This document shows, one piece after another, positions 1 through 8,130 of a DNA stretch of 64,000 bases. The translations under genes were made by a program, and so were the position numbers. The stretch comes from Reyranella aquatilis (GTDB lineage: Bacteria; Pseudomonadota; Alphaproteobacteria; Reyranellales; Reyranellaceae). The DNA is taken from contig NZ_JAJISD010000006.1 in assembly GCF_020880995.1 (NCBI RefSeq), positions 62,001-126,000 of the forward strand. Direction: 5' to 3'. Numbering within the stretch: position 1 is the first letter of the stretch; each line of letters starts with the position of its first letter. The notes under the pieces were generated by a model, which ran no database searches, was not told the origin of the DNA, and saw only the letters and a program-made list of their open reading frames with translations.

Positions 1-505
1 GGGTGATCAGGCGGCAGTCGGTGGCGCCGCCGTCGCGCAGCTTGGCGAAACGCGTCCGCAGCCCCTCGTAGTGCGAGGCCGCGCAGGCGCCGAGGAAGCG
101 GCCGCGCTGCTCCAGATGGCAGTCGATCTTCTCCTGTTCGACCAGATCGATCAGCGCGCGATAGGCGTCGATCGCCCAACCCACGACGTCGCGCACCAGG
201 TCGGGCGAATAGTCGAGCGTGCGGCCGGTGAAGCTCTTGCCGATCGACAGGCCGGCGCTCAGCGCGCCGCCGCTGCGCGTCGAGGCGCCCGAGCCGAACT
301 CGTCGGCCTCGAGCACGACGCTCTGGACGCCGCCGTCGGCCAGCGCGCGGGCCGTCGCCAGCCCCGCATAGCCGCCGCCGACCACCACGACGTCGGTGCG
401 GGCCGGCAGCGACGGGGCGGTGATGGCCTGCGGACGGAACGCCTCCCACCAGTAGGGCTGGTCCTTGAAGTCAGTGGCGAAGATCGACTGGTTAACCGCA
501 GGCAT
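1..505 (-). CDS. FAD-dependent amine oxidoreductase (DAO family), partial
   Basis: The N-terminal 168 residues are in the window; the rest lies beyond base 1. The protein begins MPAVNQS from an ATG at 505 and has a dinucleotide-binding GGGYAG motif at residues 43-48 followed by an acidic strand end (VVLEADEFG). The aromatic stretch PYWWEAF at 18-24 matches the start of the oxidoreductase at 11040-12374 (TPWWWEWW), so the two are paralogues. The family (gamma-glutamylputrescine oxidase PuuB and other DAO flavoproteins) oxidises amines or amino acids with O2. It is transcribed away from the LysR gene at 603 with a 97 bp gap, the usual regulator-target geometry. Together with the adjacent polyamine-type transporters it suggests amine catabolism; the substrate is unknown. 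Confidence 0.85.
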   Translation of the reverse strand, partial: MPAVNQSIFATDFKDQPYWWEAFRPQAITAPSLPARTDVVVVGGGYAGLATARALADGGVQSVVLEADEFGSGASTRSGGALSAGLSIGKSFTGRTLDYSPDLVRDVVGWAIDAYRALIDLVEQEKIDCHLEQRGRFLGACAASHYEGLRTRFAKLRDGGATDCRLIT

Positions 506-602
506 GAAGAGGCTCGCACACAAAACGTTGACAGGACTGAGTTACGGCTTGAGGGGCGACACGGTCAAAGTCATTGTCCGGGGTGGTTAAGTCCCCGAGG
601 TT

Positions 603-1499
603 ATGATGATCACGTCGCGCCAGCTCGAAGCCTTTCGCGCCATCATGGCTCACGGCACGGTGACGGCCGCCGCCGAGCGGCTGGGCGTCTCGCAGCCCGC
701 GGTGAGCAAGATCCTGGCGGGGCTGGAGCACGAGATCGGCTACCCGCTGTTCACGCGCATCAAGCGCCGGCTGGCGCCGACCAGCGAAGCGCGGCTTCTG
801 GAGCAGGAGGTGACGCGGCTCTATCACAGTCTCGAGCGGGTCACCGAGGTCGCGCGCGAGATCCGCGAACGCCAGGTCGGCGACCTGCTGATCTACTCGA
901 CGCCGGCGCTTGGGCGCAGCGTGCTGCCTGACGTCATGGCGGGCTTCATGAAGCGCCACTCCAAGGCGCATATCGTCTTCCATGTCCGCAGCTCGACCTA
1001 CATCAACCAGAAGATGGTCGACCAGCAGATCGACCTCGGCTTCTCGATGATGCCGTTCGAGCATCCCTCGATGGTCACGGAGGAGTTGAGTCGGGCGACC
1101 GCCGTCTGCGTGCTGCCGCGCGACCATCGTCTGGCCCGCCGCAAGGTGATCCGCCCGGCCGACCTGCGCGGCGAGCGCTTCCTGTCGTTTCCGCTCGACG
1201 GCCGCATGCGGCATCTCATCGATGCGGCCTTCGAGCAGGAGCGGATCGAGCGCAAGCTGCAGATCGACGTCTATTCCTCGGCCGATGCCTGTGCGCTGGC
1301 GGCGCGGGGGCTCGGCGTGTCGATCGTCGAGCCCTTCACCGCGCGCGACTTCCTCAGCGAGGGTATCGCCGTGGTGCCGTTCGAGCCGCGTATCCGCTAC
1401 CTGTTTCGCGCCATGCGCCCGCGCTACCGCAAGCCCTCCCGGCTGGCCGACGCCTTCCTCGATGCGGTGAAGGCGCATCTCAAGGCGAAGGGTTGGTAG
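603..1499 (+). CDS. LysR-family transcriptional regulator
   Basis: A 298-residue protein of normal LysR length. Residues 5-63 form the winged HTH (RQLEAFRAIMAHGTVTAAAE, then LGVSQPAVSKILAGLE), followed by a linker helix and a periplasmic-binding-protein-like effector domain from about residue 90. It starts at tandem ATGs at 603 and 606, and either could be used. It is divergent from the FAD oxidoreductase at 1-505, so that gene is the most likely target; the amine-type ABC operons nearby are further candidates. Its stop codon touches a hairpin of the composite repeat at 1499-1652. The effector cannot be predicted. Confidence 0.93.
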   Translation: MMITSRQLEAFRAIMAHGTVTAAAERLGVSQPAVSKILAGLEHEIGYPLFTRIKRRLAPTSEARLLEQEVTRLYHSLERVTEVAREIRERQVGDLLIYSTPALGRSVLPDVMAGFMKRHSKAHIVFHVRSSTYINQKMVDQQIDLGFSMMPFEHPSMVTEELSRATAVCVLPRDHRLARRKVIRPADLRGERFLSFPLDGRMRHLIDAAFEQERIERKLQIDVYSSADACALAARGLGVSIVEPFTARDFLSEGIAVVPFEPRIRYLFRAMRPRYRKPSRLADAFLDAVKAHLKAKGW

Positions 1500-1652
1500 G
1501 GCTGAGCAAGGCTCGGCCCAATGAGCGACAGGACATTGCTTGCAATGTCCGAGAGCGCCGACGTACCACCGGCCACCCTGACCCCTCCGTCGGCTGAGCG
1601 GCTTGGTTACAAGCCGCGAGACGCCGACACCTCCCCATTTGAATGGGGAGGC
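1499..1652. repeat. Composite three-hairpin intergenic repeat, copy 1
   Basis: Three stems in a row: GGGCTGAGC/GCTCGGCCC at 1499-1519, GGACATTGC/GCAATGTCC at about 1531-1550, and the palindrome CCTCCCCATT-TG-AATGGGGAGG at 1630-1651. Between the last two lies a segment reading ACCCTGACCCCTCCGTCG. The same arrangement recurs in the same orientation at 54222-54353, with compensated stem changes. It sits between the convergent ends of the LysR gene and the permease gene and could act as a transcription end, although it has no T tract. Confidence 0.75.
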
Positions 1653-1668
1653 GGATGATTGTCGAACG

Positions 1669-2469
1669 TTACGCCGGATCATGGGCCACGAAGAATTCGA
1701 GGCCGATCAGCCGCTCCAGCAGCATCACCACCAGCAGGGTGACGACGACGGTCGCGGTCGAGATCGCCGCCAGCACCGGCGAGGCGTTCTCCTGGATGAA
1801 GGCATAGATCTGGACCGGCAGGGTCGTGACCTGCGGGCCGGTGAGGAACATCGTCACCGTCACTTCGTCGAACGAGATGATGAAGGAGAAGAGCAGCGCA
1901 GTGACGAGGCCGGAGCGCGCCAGCGGCAGGGCGATGCCGAGCGCGATACGACGTTCGTCGGCGCCCAGCAGCGAGGCCGCCTCGACGATCTCGCCGTCGA
2001 TCCGCTGCAGGGCCACGACGATCGGCCGCCACGCGAAGGGAAGCGTGCAGACGACGTGGGCGATCACGATGCCCGTCGCCGTGCCGAGATAGCCCGCCAT
2101 GGCGAGCACGTTCACCAGCGCCACGCCGAGCGCCGCGTGCGGAAAGAACAGGGGCGACATGATGGCCAGTTCGAAGGCCGGCAGCCACCGCGGCCGCAGC
2201 CGGTGGCAGGCATAGGCGCCGGCGAAGGCGATGGCGGTGACCAGCACGGCGACCACCGCGGCGATCGCGAGGCTGGTCGCGAAGGCCTCGATCCAGCGCG
2301 GATCGGTGGCGGCCTCGGCATACCAGCGCAGGCTGAGTTCGCCTGGCGGGAAGCGGAGATAGCCGGCGGCCGCGAACGAGGTCGCGCCGATCACCACGAT
2401 GGGCAGCGGCAGGAAGAGCAGCAGCGCGAAGGAGCCTGCGCGGCCGAGCCTGATCAGGGGCGCGTTCAT
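1669..2469 (-). CDS. ABC transporter permease, PotC type
   Basis: A 266-residue inner-membrane permease with about six hydrophobic segments and the ATPase-contact loop EAASLLGA at residues 163-170 followed by LPL at 181. The start MNAPLIRLG is set by the ATG at 2469, which overlaps the stop of the upstream permease in an ATGA junction, so the two are translationally coupled. It is the last gene of a five-gene minus-strand operon (binding protein, ATPase, amidase, two permeases). The arrangement is that of spermidine/putrescine/opine importers. A longer frame upstream to 3048 is a shadow of the other permease. Confidence 0.93.
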   Translation of the reverse strand: MNAPLIRLGRAGSFALLLFLPLPIVVIGATSFAAAGYLRFPPGELSLRWYAEAATDPRWIEAFATSLAIAAVVAVLVTAIAFAGAYACHRLRPRWLPAFELAIMSPLFFPHAALGVALVNVLAMAGYLGTATGIVIAHVVCTLPFAWRPIVVALQRIDGEIVEAASLLGADERRIALGIALPLARSGLVTALLFSFIISFDEVTVTMFLTGPQVTTLPVQIYAFIQENASPVLAAISTATVVVTLLVVMLLERLIGLEFFVAHDPA

Positions 2470-3305
2470 CGGTCGGCCTTCGGCACGAGGGCGGCTTCGG
2501 CGGCGCGCAGCAGCGCGAGGCCGAGGGCGCTCAGCAGCAGCAGGCAGATCGCCCAGGCCGACGCCTTGCTCATGTTGAAGTTGTAGACGACCTCTTGGTA
2601 GATCTGCGTGCCGGCCATCTTCTGGCGCACCCCGCCCAGCAGGATCGGCGTCACGATGGCGCCCATCGAGGTGAGGAAGGTGATGCTGAGGCCGGTGAAG
2701 ACGCCGGGCAGCGACAGCGGCAGCACGACGCGGCGCCAGGTGTCGAAGCCACCGGCACCCAGCGATTCGCTGGCTTCCTCCAGCCGGTGGTCGATCTGCA
2801 GCAGCACCGACAGCGTGGAGATGACGGCGAAGGGCATCAACACGTGGGTGAGGCCGATCACCACGCCGAGATCGTTGAAGATCAGCGGCACGGGCGACTG
2901 GATCACGCCGGCCCATTTCAGCGTTTCGTTGAGGAAGCCCTTGGGCCCCAGGATCACCAGCCAGCCGTAGGTGCGCACGACCAGGCTGACCAGCCACGGC
3001 ACCAGGACGATCACCAGCAGGAGGTTGCGCCAGCGCGGCAGCCGCCACAGCAGCCAGGCGATCGGATAGGCCAGGATGGCGGCGGCGACCGAAACGATGG
3101 CCGCGATCGACACGGTGCGGAGGAAGACCTCGTGGTAGTCCGCGCGGTCGAGGATCTGCCGGAAATAGATCAGCGAGAAACCGTCCTTGCCCCAGAAGGC
3201 ATGGAAGAAGAGCAGCGCCACCGAGCCAAGGAACAGCGCGAGCACCAGCAGCGCCGGGAGCAACAGCCAGCCGAGGCTTCGCGGAGTGGAGGTGGCGCCG
3301 CGCAT
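2466..3305 (-). CDS. ABC transporter permease, PotB type
   Basis: A 279-residue permease with a first membrane segment at about residues 12-35 and the conserved loop EEASESLGAG at 176-185 before VLPLSLPG. This loop is the standard docking site for the ATPase. It pairs with the PotC-type permease that overlaps its 3' end by 4 bp, forming the heterodimeric channel of a polyamine/opine-type importer. The amidase gene ends upstream one base away (3307). The nearest relatives in the window are the permeases at 9307 and 10119, so the segment holds two parallel systems. Confidence 0.93.
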   Translation of the reverse strand: MRGATSTPRSLGWLLLPALLVLALFLGSVALLFFHAFWGKDGFSLIYFRQILDRADYHEVFLRTVSIAAIVSVAAAILAYPIAWLLWRLPRWRNLLLVIVLVPWLVSLVVRTYGWLVILGPKGFLNETLKWAGVIQSPVPLIFNDLGVVIGLTHVLMPFAVISTLSVLLQIDHRLEEASESLGAGGFDTWRRVVLPLSLPGVFTGLSITFLTSMGAIVTPILLGGVRQKMAGTQIYQEVVYNFNMSKASAWAICLLLLSALGLALLRAAEAALVPKADR

Positions 3306-3306
3306 C

Positions 3307-4752
3307 TCAGGTGCCGGCTGCGAAGCCCGGCGGGAACTCGGCCGACGCGCCGGTCTCCGCGTCGAACGCCTGGGCCAGCCTGATCAGGTGGCCTTCGGCG
3401 TACCACGGCGCCACGAAATGGATGCCGATGGGGAGGCCCGCCTTCGAGCGGCCGAACGGGATCGAGATCGCCGGATGGCCCGTCATGTTGAAGGGGATCG
3501 TGTAGGTGTACCAGGCAGCGCGCAGGTCGCCGAGCGGCTTGCCGTCGACCACCAGCGGCTCGAACTGGTTCTGGGTGGCGGGCGGCGCCGGCGTGGCGAC
3601 GGTGGGCGTGAGCAGCAGGTCGCAGTCGGCGAACAGGCCCTGCACGGACTTGAAGGCGGTGGTGCGATCGACCAGCGCGCGGCGCAGCTGCACCACGTCG
3701 ATGGCATTGCCTTCGTCCAGTGTCCGGGCGAAGGACGGGTCGAGGTCGCCGCGCCGGTTCTTCAGGATGTCGGCGAAGCGTTCGATCTGGTTGGCACGCA
3801 GGATGATGCGCGCCACGTCGAGCTTCCAGTCGATCTCGCTTCCGTCCAACTCCTTGATCTTCGCTCCCTGCCTGTCGAGGAAAGCGAGCGCCGCGTCGAG
3901 ACGCGCCTCGGTGTCGGGATCGAGATAGCCGCCGGTCATGCGGCGGATCACGGTGATGCGCTTGCCGGCGATGGGATGTCCGCCCGACTTATCGGGCCAC
4001 GCGAAGGGCTCGCGGCCGATCGCGAGCGTCCAGGGATCGTTGGGATGGCTGCGCGACATCGAGGCGAGTCCGGCGCCGAGATCGGCCGGATGGCGCGCCA
4101 TGACGCCGAGATAGGTGAGCTGGCCGAACTGGTCCGGCGGCACTTCGTGCGGCACGCGCCCCAGGGTCGCCTTCAGCCCGTAGACGCCACAGCAGGCGGC
4201 CGGGATCCGGCCCGAGCCCGCGCCGTCGGTCGACATGGCGATCGGACCGAGGCCCAACGCCACCGACACGGCCGCGCCGCCGCTCGACCCGCCGCTCGTA
4301 TGCTCGCGGTTCCAGGGATTGCGCGTGATGCCGTGCAAGGGGCTGTCGGTCAGCACCTTGTGCCCGAACTCCGGCGTCGTCGTCTTGGCGAACAGCACGG
4401 CGTCGGCGGCGCGCCACTGGGCGATGGCCTCGGCGTCCATTGTCGGCACGTTGTCCTTCATGGTGACCGAGGCGAACGCGGTGCGCAGTCCCTTGGTGAG
4501 GATCAGGTCCTTGGCCGAGACGGGCACGCCGGCCAGCGCGCCGAAGGATCCGCCCTTCTTGCGGCGCTCGTCGAGCGCATCGGCGGCGGCGCGGGCACCC
4601 TCGGCGTCGAGCGTCGCGATCGGATTGAACGGCTCGGCCTTCCTGGTGCGTTCCAGCAGCCCCTCGACGATGTCTCGCGCGGCGACCCTGCCGGACGTGA
4701 AGGCTTCTACGTGGTCTGCGACGGTGCGGCCGGCGAAATCCTGAGCGGGCAT
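3307..4752 (-). CDS. Amidase signature family amidohydrolase
   Basis: A 481-residue enzyme with the complete Ser-cisSer-Lys triad of the amidase signature family: Lys81 in PVSAKD, Ser156 in GGSSGG and Ser180 in GAGSGRIPA. The spacing of 24 between the two serines matches that of FAAH. The family hydrolyses carboxamides to acid plus ammonia or amine, in the cytoplasm when, as here, there is no signal peptide. The gene lies inside an ABC import operon, one base from the permease and 10 bp from the ATPase gene, so its substrate is probably what the transporter brings in. In the signature the usual GTDxGGS is changed to STDGAGS; the catalytic residues are kept. The substrate is not predictable. 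Confidence 0.93.
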   Translation of the reverse strand: MPAQDFAGRTVADHVEAFTSGRVAARDIVEGLLERTRKAEPFNPIATLDAEGARAAADALDERRKKGGSFGALAGVPVSAKDLILTKGLRTAFASVTMKDNVPTMDAEAIAQWRAADAVLFAKTTTPEFGHKVLTDSPLHGITRNPWNREHTSGGSSGGAAVSVALGLGPIAMSTDGAGSGRIPAACCGVYGLKATLGRVPHEVPPDQFGQLTYLGVMARHPADLGAGLASMSRSHPNDPWTLAIGREPFAWPDKSGGHPIAGKRITVIRRMTGGYLDPDTEARLDAALAFLDRQGAKIKELDGSEIDWKLDVARIILRANQIERFADILKNRRGDLDPSFARTLDEGNAIDVVQLRRALVDRTTAFKSVQGLFADCDLLLTPTVATPAPPATQNQFEPLVVDGKPLGDLRAAWYTYTIPFNMTGHPAISIPFGRSKAGLPIGIHFVAPWYAEGHLIRLAQAFDAETGASAEFPPGFAAGT

Positions 4753-4762
4753 GACGGATCTT

Positions 4763-5848
4763 TCAGGTTGAGGCGAAGAGGGTGAATGTGTCGGACGGCA
4801 CCGAGAGACGCTCGGTCTTTCCTTCGGCCAGTTCCGCCACCCGGGGCTGGTCGGCCATCATCAGGGCGGTGAGCGGCCCCAGCGGCGTGTCGAGCACGGC
4901 CTTCACGGTGGGCCCGAGGCGATGCAGCGCCGATACACGGGCCTCGATCGACAGCGCGTCGGCCTGTGCCTCGCCGAGGCGGACCGATTCGGGCCGGCAG
5001 GCGAGCTGGCAGGTGCCTCCGGTCGAGGCGTTCCCGACGACCGAGGCGCGCGGCACGGCGATGCGCCGGCCGGCGACGGACACGGCAACCGACCCGGCGT
5101 CGACCGCCTCGATGCGGCCGTCCAGCATGTTGATGTCGCCCACGAAGCGCGCGACGAAGGGCGAGGCAGGGCGGCGATAGATCTCGCCGGGCGTGCCGAC
5201 CTGCTGCACGTGGCCGCCGTTCATCACGACGATCGTGTCGGAGAGCATGGTCGCCTCCTCCTGGTCGTGGGTGACGAACACGAAGGTGGTGGCGAGCTGG
5301 CGCTGAATCGACTTCAACTCGACCTGGAGCTGGCGGCGCAGCTGCAGGTCGAGCGCGCTCAGCGGCTCGTCGAGCAGCAGGATGGCGGGTTCGAGCGCGA
5401 GCGATCGCGCCAGCGCCACCCGCTGCTTCTGGCCGCCGGAGAGCTGGCCGATGCGGCGCCGCTCGAAGCCCGCGAGACCGACGAGGGTCAGGAACCTCGA
5501 GACGCGGCCAGAGATCTCCGCCGCCGCCATGCCGCGGATCCGCATGCCGTAGGCCACGTTCTCGAACACGTCGAGATGAGGGAACAGGGCGAGGTTCTGG
5601 AACACCATGCCGAGCGGGCGCAGGCGCGGCGGCACGCCCTGCATGGGCACGCCGTCTATGGCGATGGTGCCGCGGCTCGGCTCGAGGAACCCGGCGATCA
5701 GGCGCAGCAGCGTCGTCTTCCCGCAGCCCGAGGGGCCGAGCAGGGTGACGAAGCTGCCGCCGGCGATCGTGAGATCGACCGCGTCGAGCACCGTCGCGGC
5801 GCCGAACTCCTTGCCGACCCCCGCGATCGAGATCGTGCCTCGGCTCAC
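4763..5848 (-). CDS. ABC transporter ATP-binding protein, PotA type
   Basis: A 361-residue ATPase. Walker A GPSGCGKT at 38-45, Q-loop in MVFQN near 84, signature LSGGQ at 136-140, Walker B LLLDEP at 158-162 and H-loop His194 are all present. A TOBE domain follows from about residue 280, the usual form for polyamine and related importers. The start is a GTG at 5848 overlapping the stop of the binding-protein gene (GTGA), which explains why a much longer open frame upstream (to 6448) should not be used. It energises the permeases at 1669-3305. Confidence 0.93.
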   Translation of the reverse strand: MSRGTISIAGVGKEFGAATVLDAVDLTIAGGSFVTLLGPSGCGKTTLLRLIAGFLEPSRGTIAIDGVPMQGVPPRLRPLGMVFQNLALFPHLDVFENVAYGMRIRGMAAAEISGRVSRFLTLVGLAGFERRRIGQLSGGQKQRVALARSLALEPAILLLDEPLSALDLQLRRQLQVELKSIQRQLATTFVFVTHDQEEATMLSDTIVVMNGGHVQQVGTPGEIYRRPASPFVARFVGDINMLDGRIEAVDAGSVAVSVAGRRIAVPRASVVGNASTGGTCQLACRPESVRLGEAQADALSIEARVSALHRLGPTVKAVLDTPLGPLTALMMADQPRVAELAEGKTERLSVPSDTFTLFAST

Positions 5849-6894
5849 TGCTTGACGCCGGACAGCAGCTTCTCGGCCCGGTCGACGCGGGCTTCGTTGT
5901 GCTCGACGATGATCCGCCAATCGGGCGAATAGAGCGACTTCACGATCTGCTCGTAGGGTTGGCCCAGCGTCTTCTGCAGGTCCTCGGGCAGCTTGACCTT
6001 CGAATTCATCGGCAGCCATCCGTCGAGCAGCGCGGCGCGCAGCTGCGGCTCGGCGCCGGCGATGTAGTTCATCCAGACCAGCGACTTGTCCAGGTTCTTG
6101 GCGCCCTTCGGGACCACCACCACGTAGGGCAGCATCAGCGCGCCTTCCTTCGGGATCACGATGCCCACGTTGGCGGCGCCCTGGCGGCGCAGCGCCCAGA
6201 CGCGCGAGGCGTAGAACGGCACGGCCGCCACCTCGCCGCGCGTCAGCAGCGTGTTCATGTGGGCAAGCGAAGTGTAAGTCGCCAGCACGTTGGGCACGAT
6301 CTTCTCGAGCAGCTTGAAGCCGGGATCGATGTCCTTCTCGCTGCCGCCCATCGCCTTGGCCATGATCACCGCGTCGTAGGGCGCGAGATAGGTCGGCCGG
6401 GTCAGCGACAGCTTGCCCTTCCACTTCGGGTCGGCGAGGCCCTGCCACGAGGCCAAGTCCTCGGCCTTGGCGAGGTCGGTGTTGTAGGCGATGCCGTAGT
6501 AGGTGAAGTAGACCGGCAGGCCGACATGGCGCCCGGCCTTGTCCTTCGTAAGGTACTTCGGATCGACGTCGGCGATGCCCGGCAGCTGCTTGTCGTCGAA
6601 GCTCTCGATCAGGCCGGCATTGGAGAGCGCGATCGCCTCGAAGTAGGTGACCAGCGCCAGGCTGTACTGGTTGGCGGCTGCCGGGGAACGCAGCGCGCCG
6701 GCCGGATTAGGCACCTCGACCATCTTGATGGTCGAGCCGTTTCCGGGAGCGAACTGCTTGATGAAGGCCTCGCGCCAGGTGTTGGCGCCGCCGCCACCCC
6801 ACACCGCCATGGTGAGTTCCTGGGCCGTCGCGGCCCCCGCGCCCGTGCACGCGAGAATCGCGCCGCAGATCAGTGCCTTCAATCGGTTCATCAT
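5845..6894 (-). CDS. Periplasmic solute-binding protein, PotD/PotF-like (family 1)
   Basis: A 349-residue exported binding protein. A Sec signal peptide runs to about residue 25 (AATAQ-ELTMAVWGGGG), and the mature N-terminus matches the spermidine/putrescine and opine-type binding-protein superfamily. Met2 at 6891 is an equally good start. It is the first gene of the minus operon, coupled to the ATPase by a 4 bp overlap, and divergent from another binding protein at 7060. The ligand cannot be read from sequence; amines, opines or amino-acid conjugates fit the neighbouring amidase and amine oxidases. Confidence 0.9.
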   Translation of the reverse strand: MMNRLKALICGAILACTGAGAATAQELTMAVWGGGGANTWREAFIKQFAPGNGSTIKMVEVPNPAGALRSPAAANQYSLALVTYFEAIALSNAGLIESFDDKQLPGIADVDPKYLTKDKAGRHVGLPVYFTYYGIAYNTDLAKAEDLASWQGLADPKWKGKLSLTRPTYLAPYDAVIMAKAMGGSEKDIDPGFKLLEKIVPNVLATYTSLAHMNTLLTRGEVAAVPFYASRVWALRRQGAANVGIVIPKEGALMLPYVVVVPKGAKNLDKSLVWMNYIAGAEPQLRAALLDGWLPMNSKVKLPEDLQKTLGQPYEQIVKSLYSPDWRIIVEHNEARVDRAEKLLSGVKQ

Positions 6895-6915
6895 CGCAGG
6901 CCCCCGCCGTTATCT

Positions 6916-6987
6916 CGTTGTGGCAACGTTAGACGCCTCCTGCATTGCGGGAGAAATTCATTCGCCCCTTCTGGTCATTCCAGAAGG
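6916..6987. promoter_or_regulatory. Palindromes in the divergent promoter region of the two ABC operons
   Basis: The 165 bp gap between divergent binding-protein genes contains two inverted repeats. CCTTCTGG-N5-CCAGAAGG lies at 6967-6987 and CGTTG-TGG-CAACG at 6916-6928. Their position midway between divergent starts makes them candidate operators for a shared regulator, possibly the LysR protein at 603. No convincing -35/-10 pair was recognised. Confidence 0.45.
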
Positions 6988-7059
6988 TTATGGGCTTGGT
7001 TGTTGCTCCGCGTGAAACTCACTTCTACAGTCTCCGTGGGGATTTCCGAGGGGACCGCC

Positions 7060-8124
7060 ATGGACATGAAGCGCCTGCACCGCCGCCACGCTCTTTCGCT
7101 GCTGGGAGGTGCCGCCGCCGTCGGCGCCACCGGCTCCGCCTTCGCCCAGGCCGAACCGCCCAAGCCCGCGCAGCTCGTGGTCAACCATTCCGGCGGGTCG
7201 ATGGGTACCGCCATGCGCAAGGCCTTCTTCAACGGCTTCGAGAAGAAGTATGGGATCAAGGTGGTCGAGACGAGCCCGGTCGACTTCGGCAAGCTGCGTG
7301 CCATGGTCGATTCCGGCAACGTCGAATGGGATCTCACCGAGATCGGCGGCCAGGACGCGATCCGTGCCGGCAAGGCCAACCTGCTGGAGAAGATCGACAC
7401 CAAGGTGGTCGACCGCTCCAAGTATCCGGCGACGGCGCAGAATCCCTATGTCTTCGCCTCGTCGGTCTACACGACGATCATGGGATTCCGGAACGACGTC
7501 TTCAAGAACGGCAGCCAGCCCAAGAGCTGGGCCGACTGGTGGGACGTGAAGAAGTTCCCGGGCGCGCGCTCGATGCGCAACCATCCGACCGACAACCTCG
7601 AATTCGCGCTGATCGCCGACGGCGTGCCGAAGGACAAGCTCTATCCGATCGACTTCGACCGCGCCTTCAAGAAGCTCGACCAGATCAAGCCGCACATCAC
7701 CGTCTGGTGGTCGACCGGCCAGCAGCCGGCCCAGCTCCTGCTCGACAAGGAGGTCGTGCTGGCGACCGGTTGGAACGGCCGCTTCTACGACATCATCAAG
7801 AAGGGGGCGCCGGTCGGTATCGAGTGGAGTGAAGGTGCGCTGAAGCAGGGCAGCTTCGCCATCCCGCGGGGCGCCAAGAGCCCCTATTGGGCCAACAAGA
7901 TGCTGGCCGAACTCGCCATCCCGCAGCAGCAGGCGGTCTACGCCTCGGAACTCGGCTATCCCGGCCTCAATCTCGAATCGCTGAACTTCGTCGATCCGAA
8001 GGTGAAGCCGTTCCTGCCGACCGCCTATCTCGACCAGCAGTTCTGGATCAGCGACGAGTGGTATGCCGAGAACGGCACCAAGGCCGCCGAACTGTGGAAC
8101 GCCTGGATGCTGAAGAAGGGCTGA
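7060..8124 (+). CDS. Periplasmic solute-binding protein, polyamine/opine ABC type
   Basis: A 354-residue exported binding protein. The start ATG at 7060 has GAGGGG 5-12 bases upstream and gives MDMKRLHRRHALSLLGG, a signal with an RR pair resembling a Tat signal, cleaved after about residue 29 (SAFAQA). The mature part (LVVNHSGGSMGTAMRKAFF) belongs to the PotD-like superfamily. It is the first gene of a plus-strand operon: binding protein, ATPase, two permeases, amine oxidase. An in-frame extension to 5899 is antisense to the other operon and is not real. Confidence 0.9.
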   Translation: MDMKRLHRRHALSLLGGAAAVGATGSAFAQAEPPKPAQLVVNHSGGSMGTAMRKAFFNGFEKKYGIKVVETSPVDFGKLRAMVDSGNVEWDLTEIGGQDAIRAGKANLLEKIDTKVVDRSKYPATAQNPYVFASSVYTTIMGFRNDVFKNGSQPKSWADWWDVKKFPGARSMRNHPTDNLEFALIADGVPKDKLYPIDFDRAFKKLDQIKPHITVWWSTGQQPAQLLLDKEVVLATGWNGRFYDIIKKGAPVGIEWSEGALKQGSFAIPRGAKSPYWANKMLAELAIPQQQAVYASELGYPGLNLESLNFVDPKVKPFLPTAYLDQQFWISDEWYAENGTKAAELWNAWMLKKG

Positions 8125-8130
8125 TATCCC

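Noticed and set aside
1669-3048. 459-residue minus-strand frame covering two permeases
   Set aside because: Only the part from ATG 2469 reads as a permease. The upstream part is arginine-rich and lies inside the other permease gene in a different frame.
5899-8124. 741-residue plus-strand reading frame
   Set aside because: Its first two thirds are antisense to a clear binding-protein gene; only the part from 7060 is a real protein with a signal peptide.
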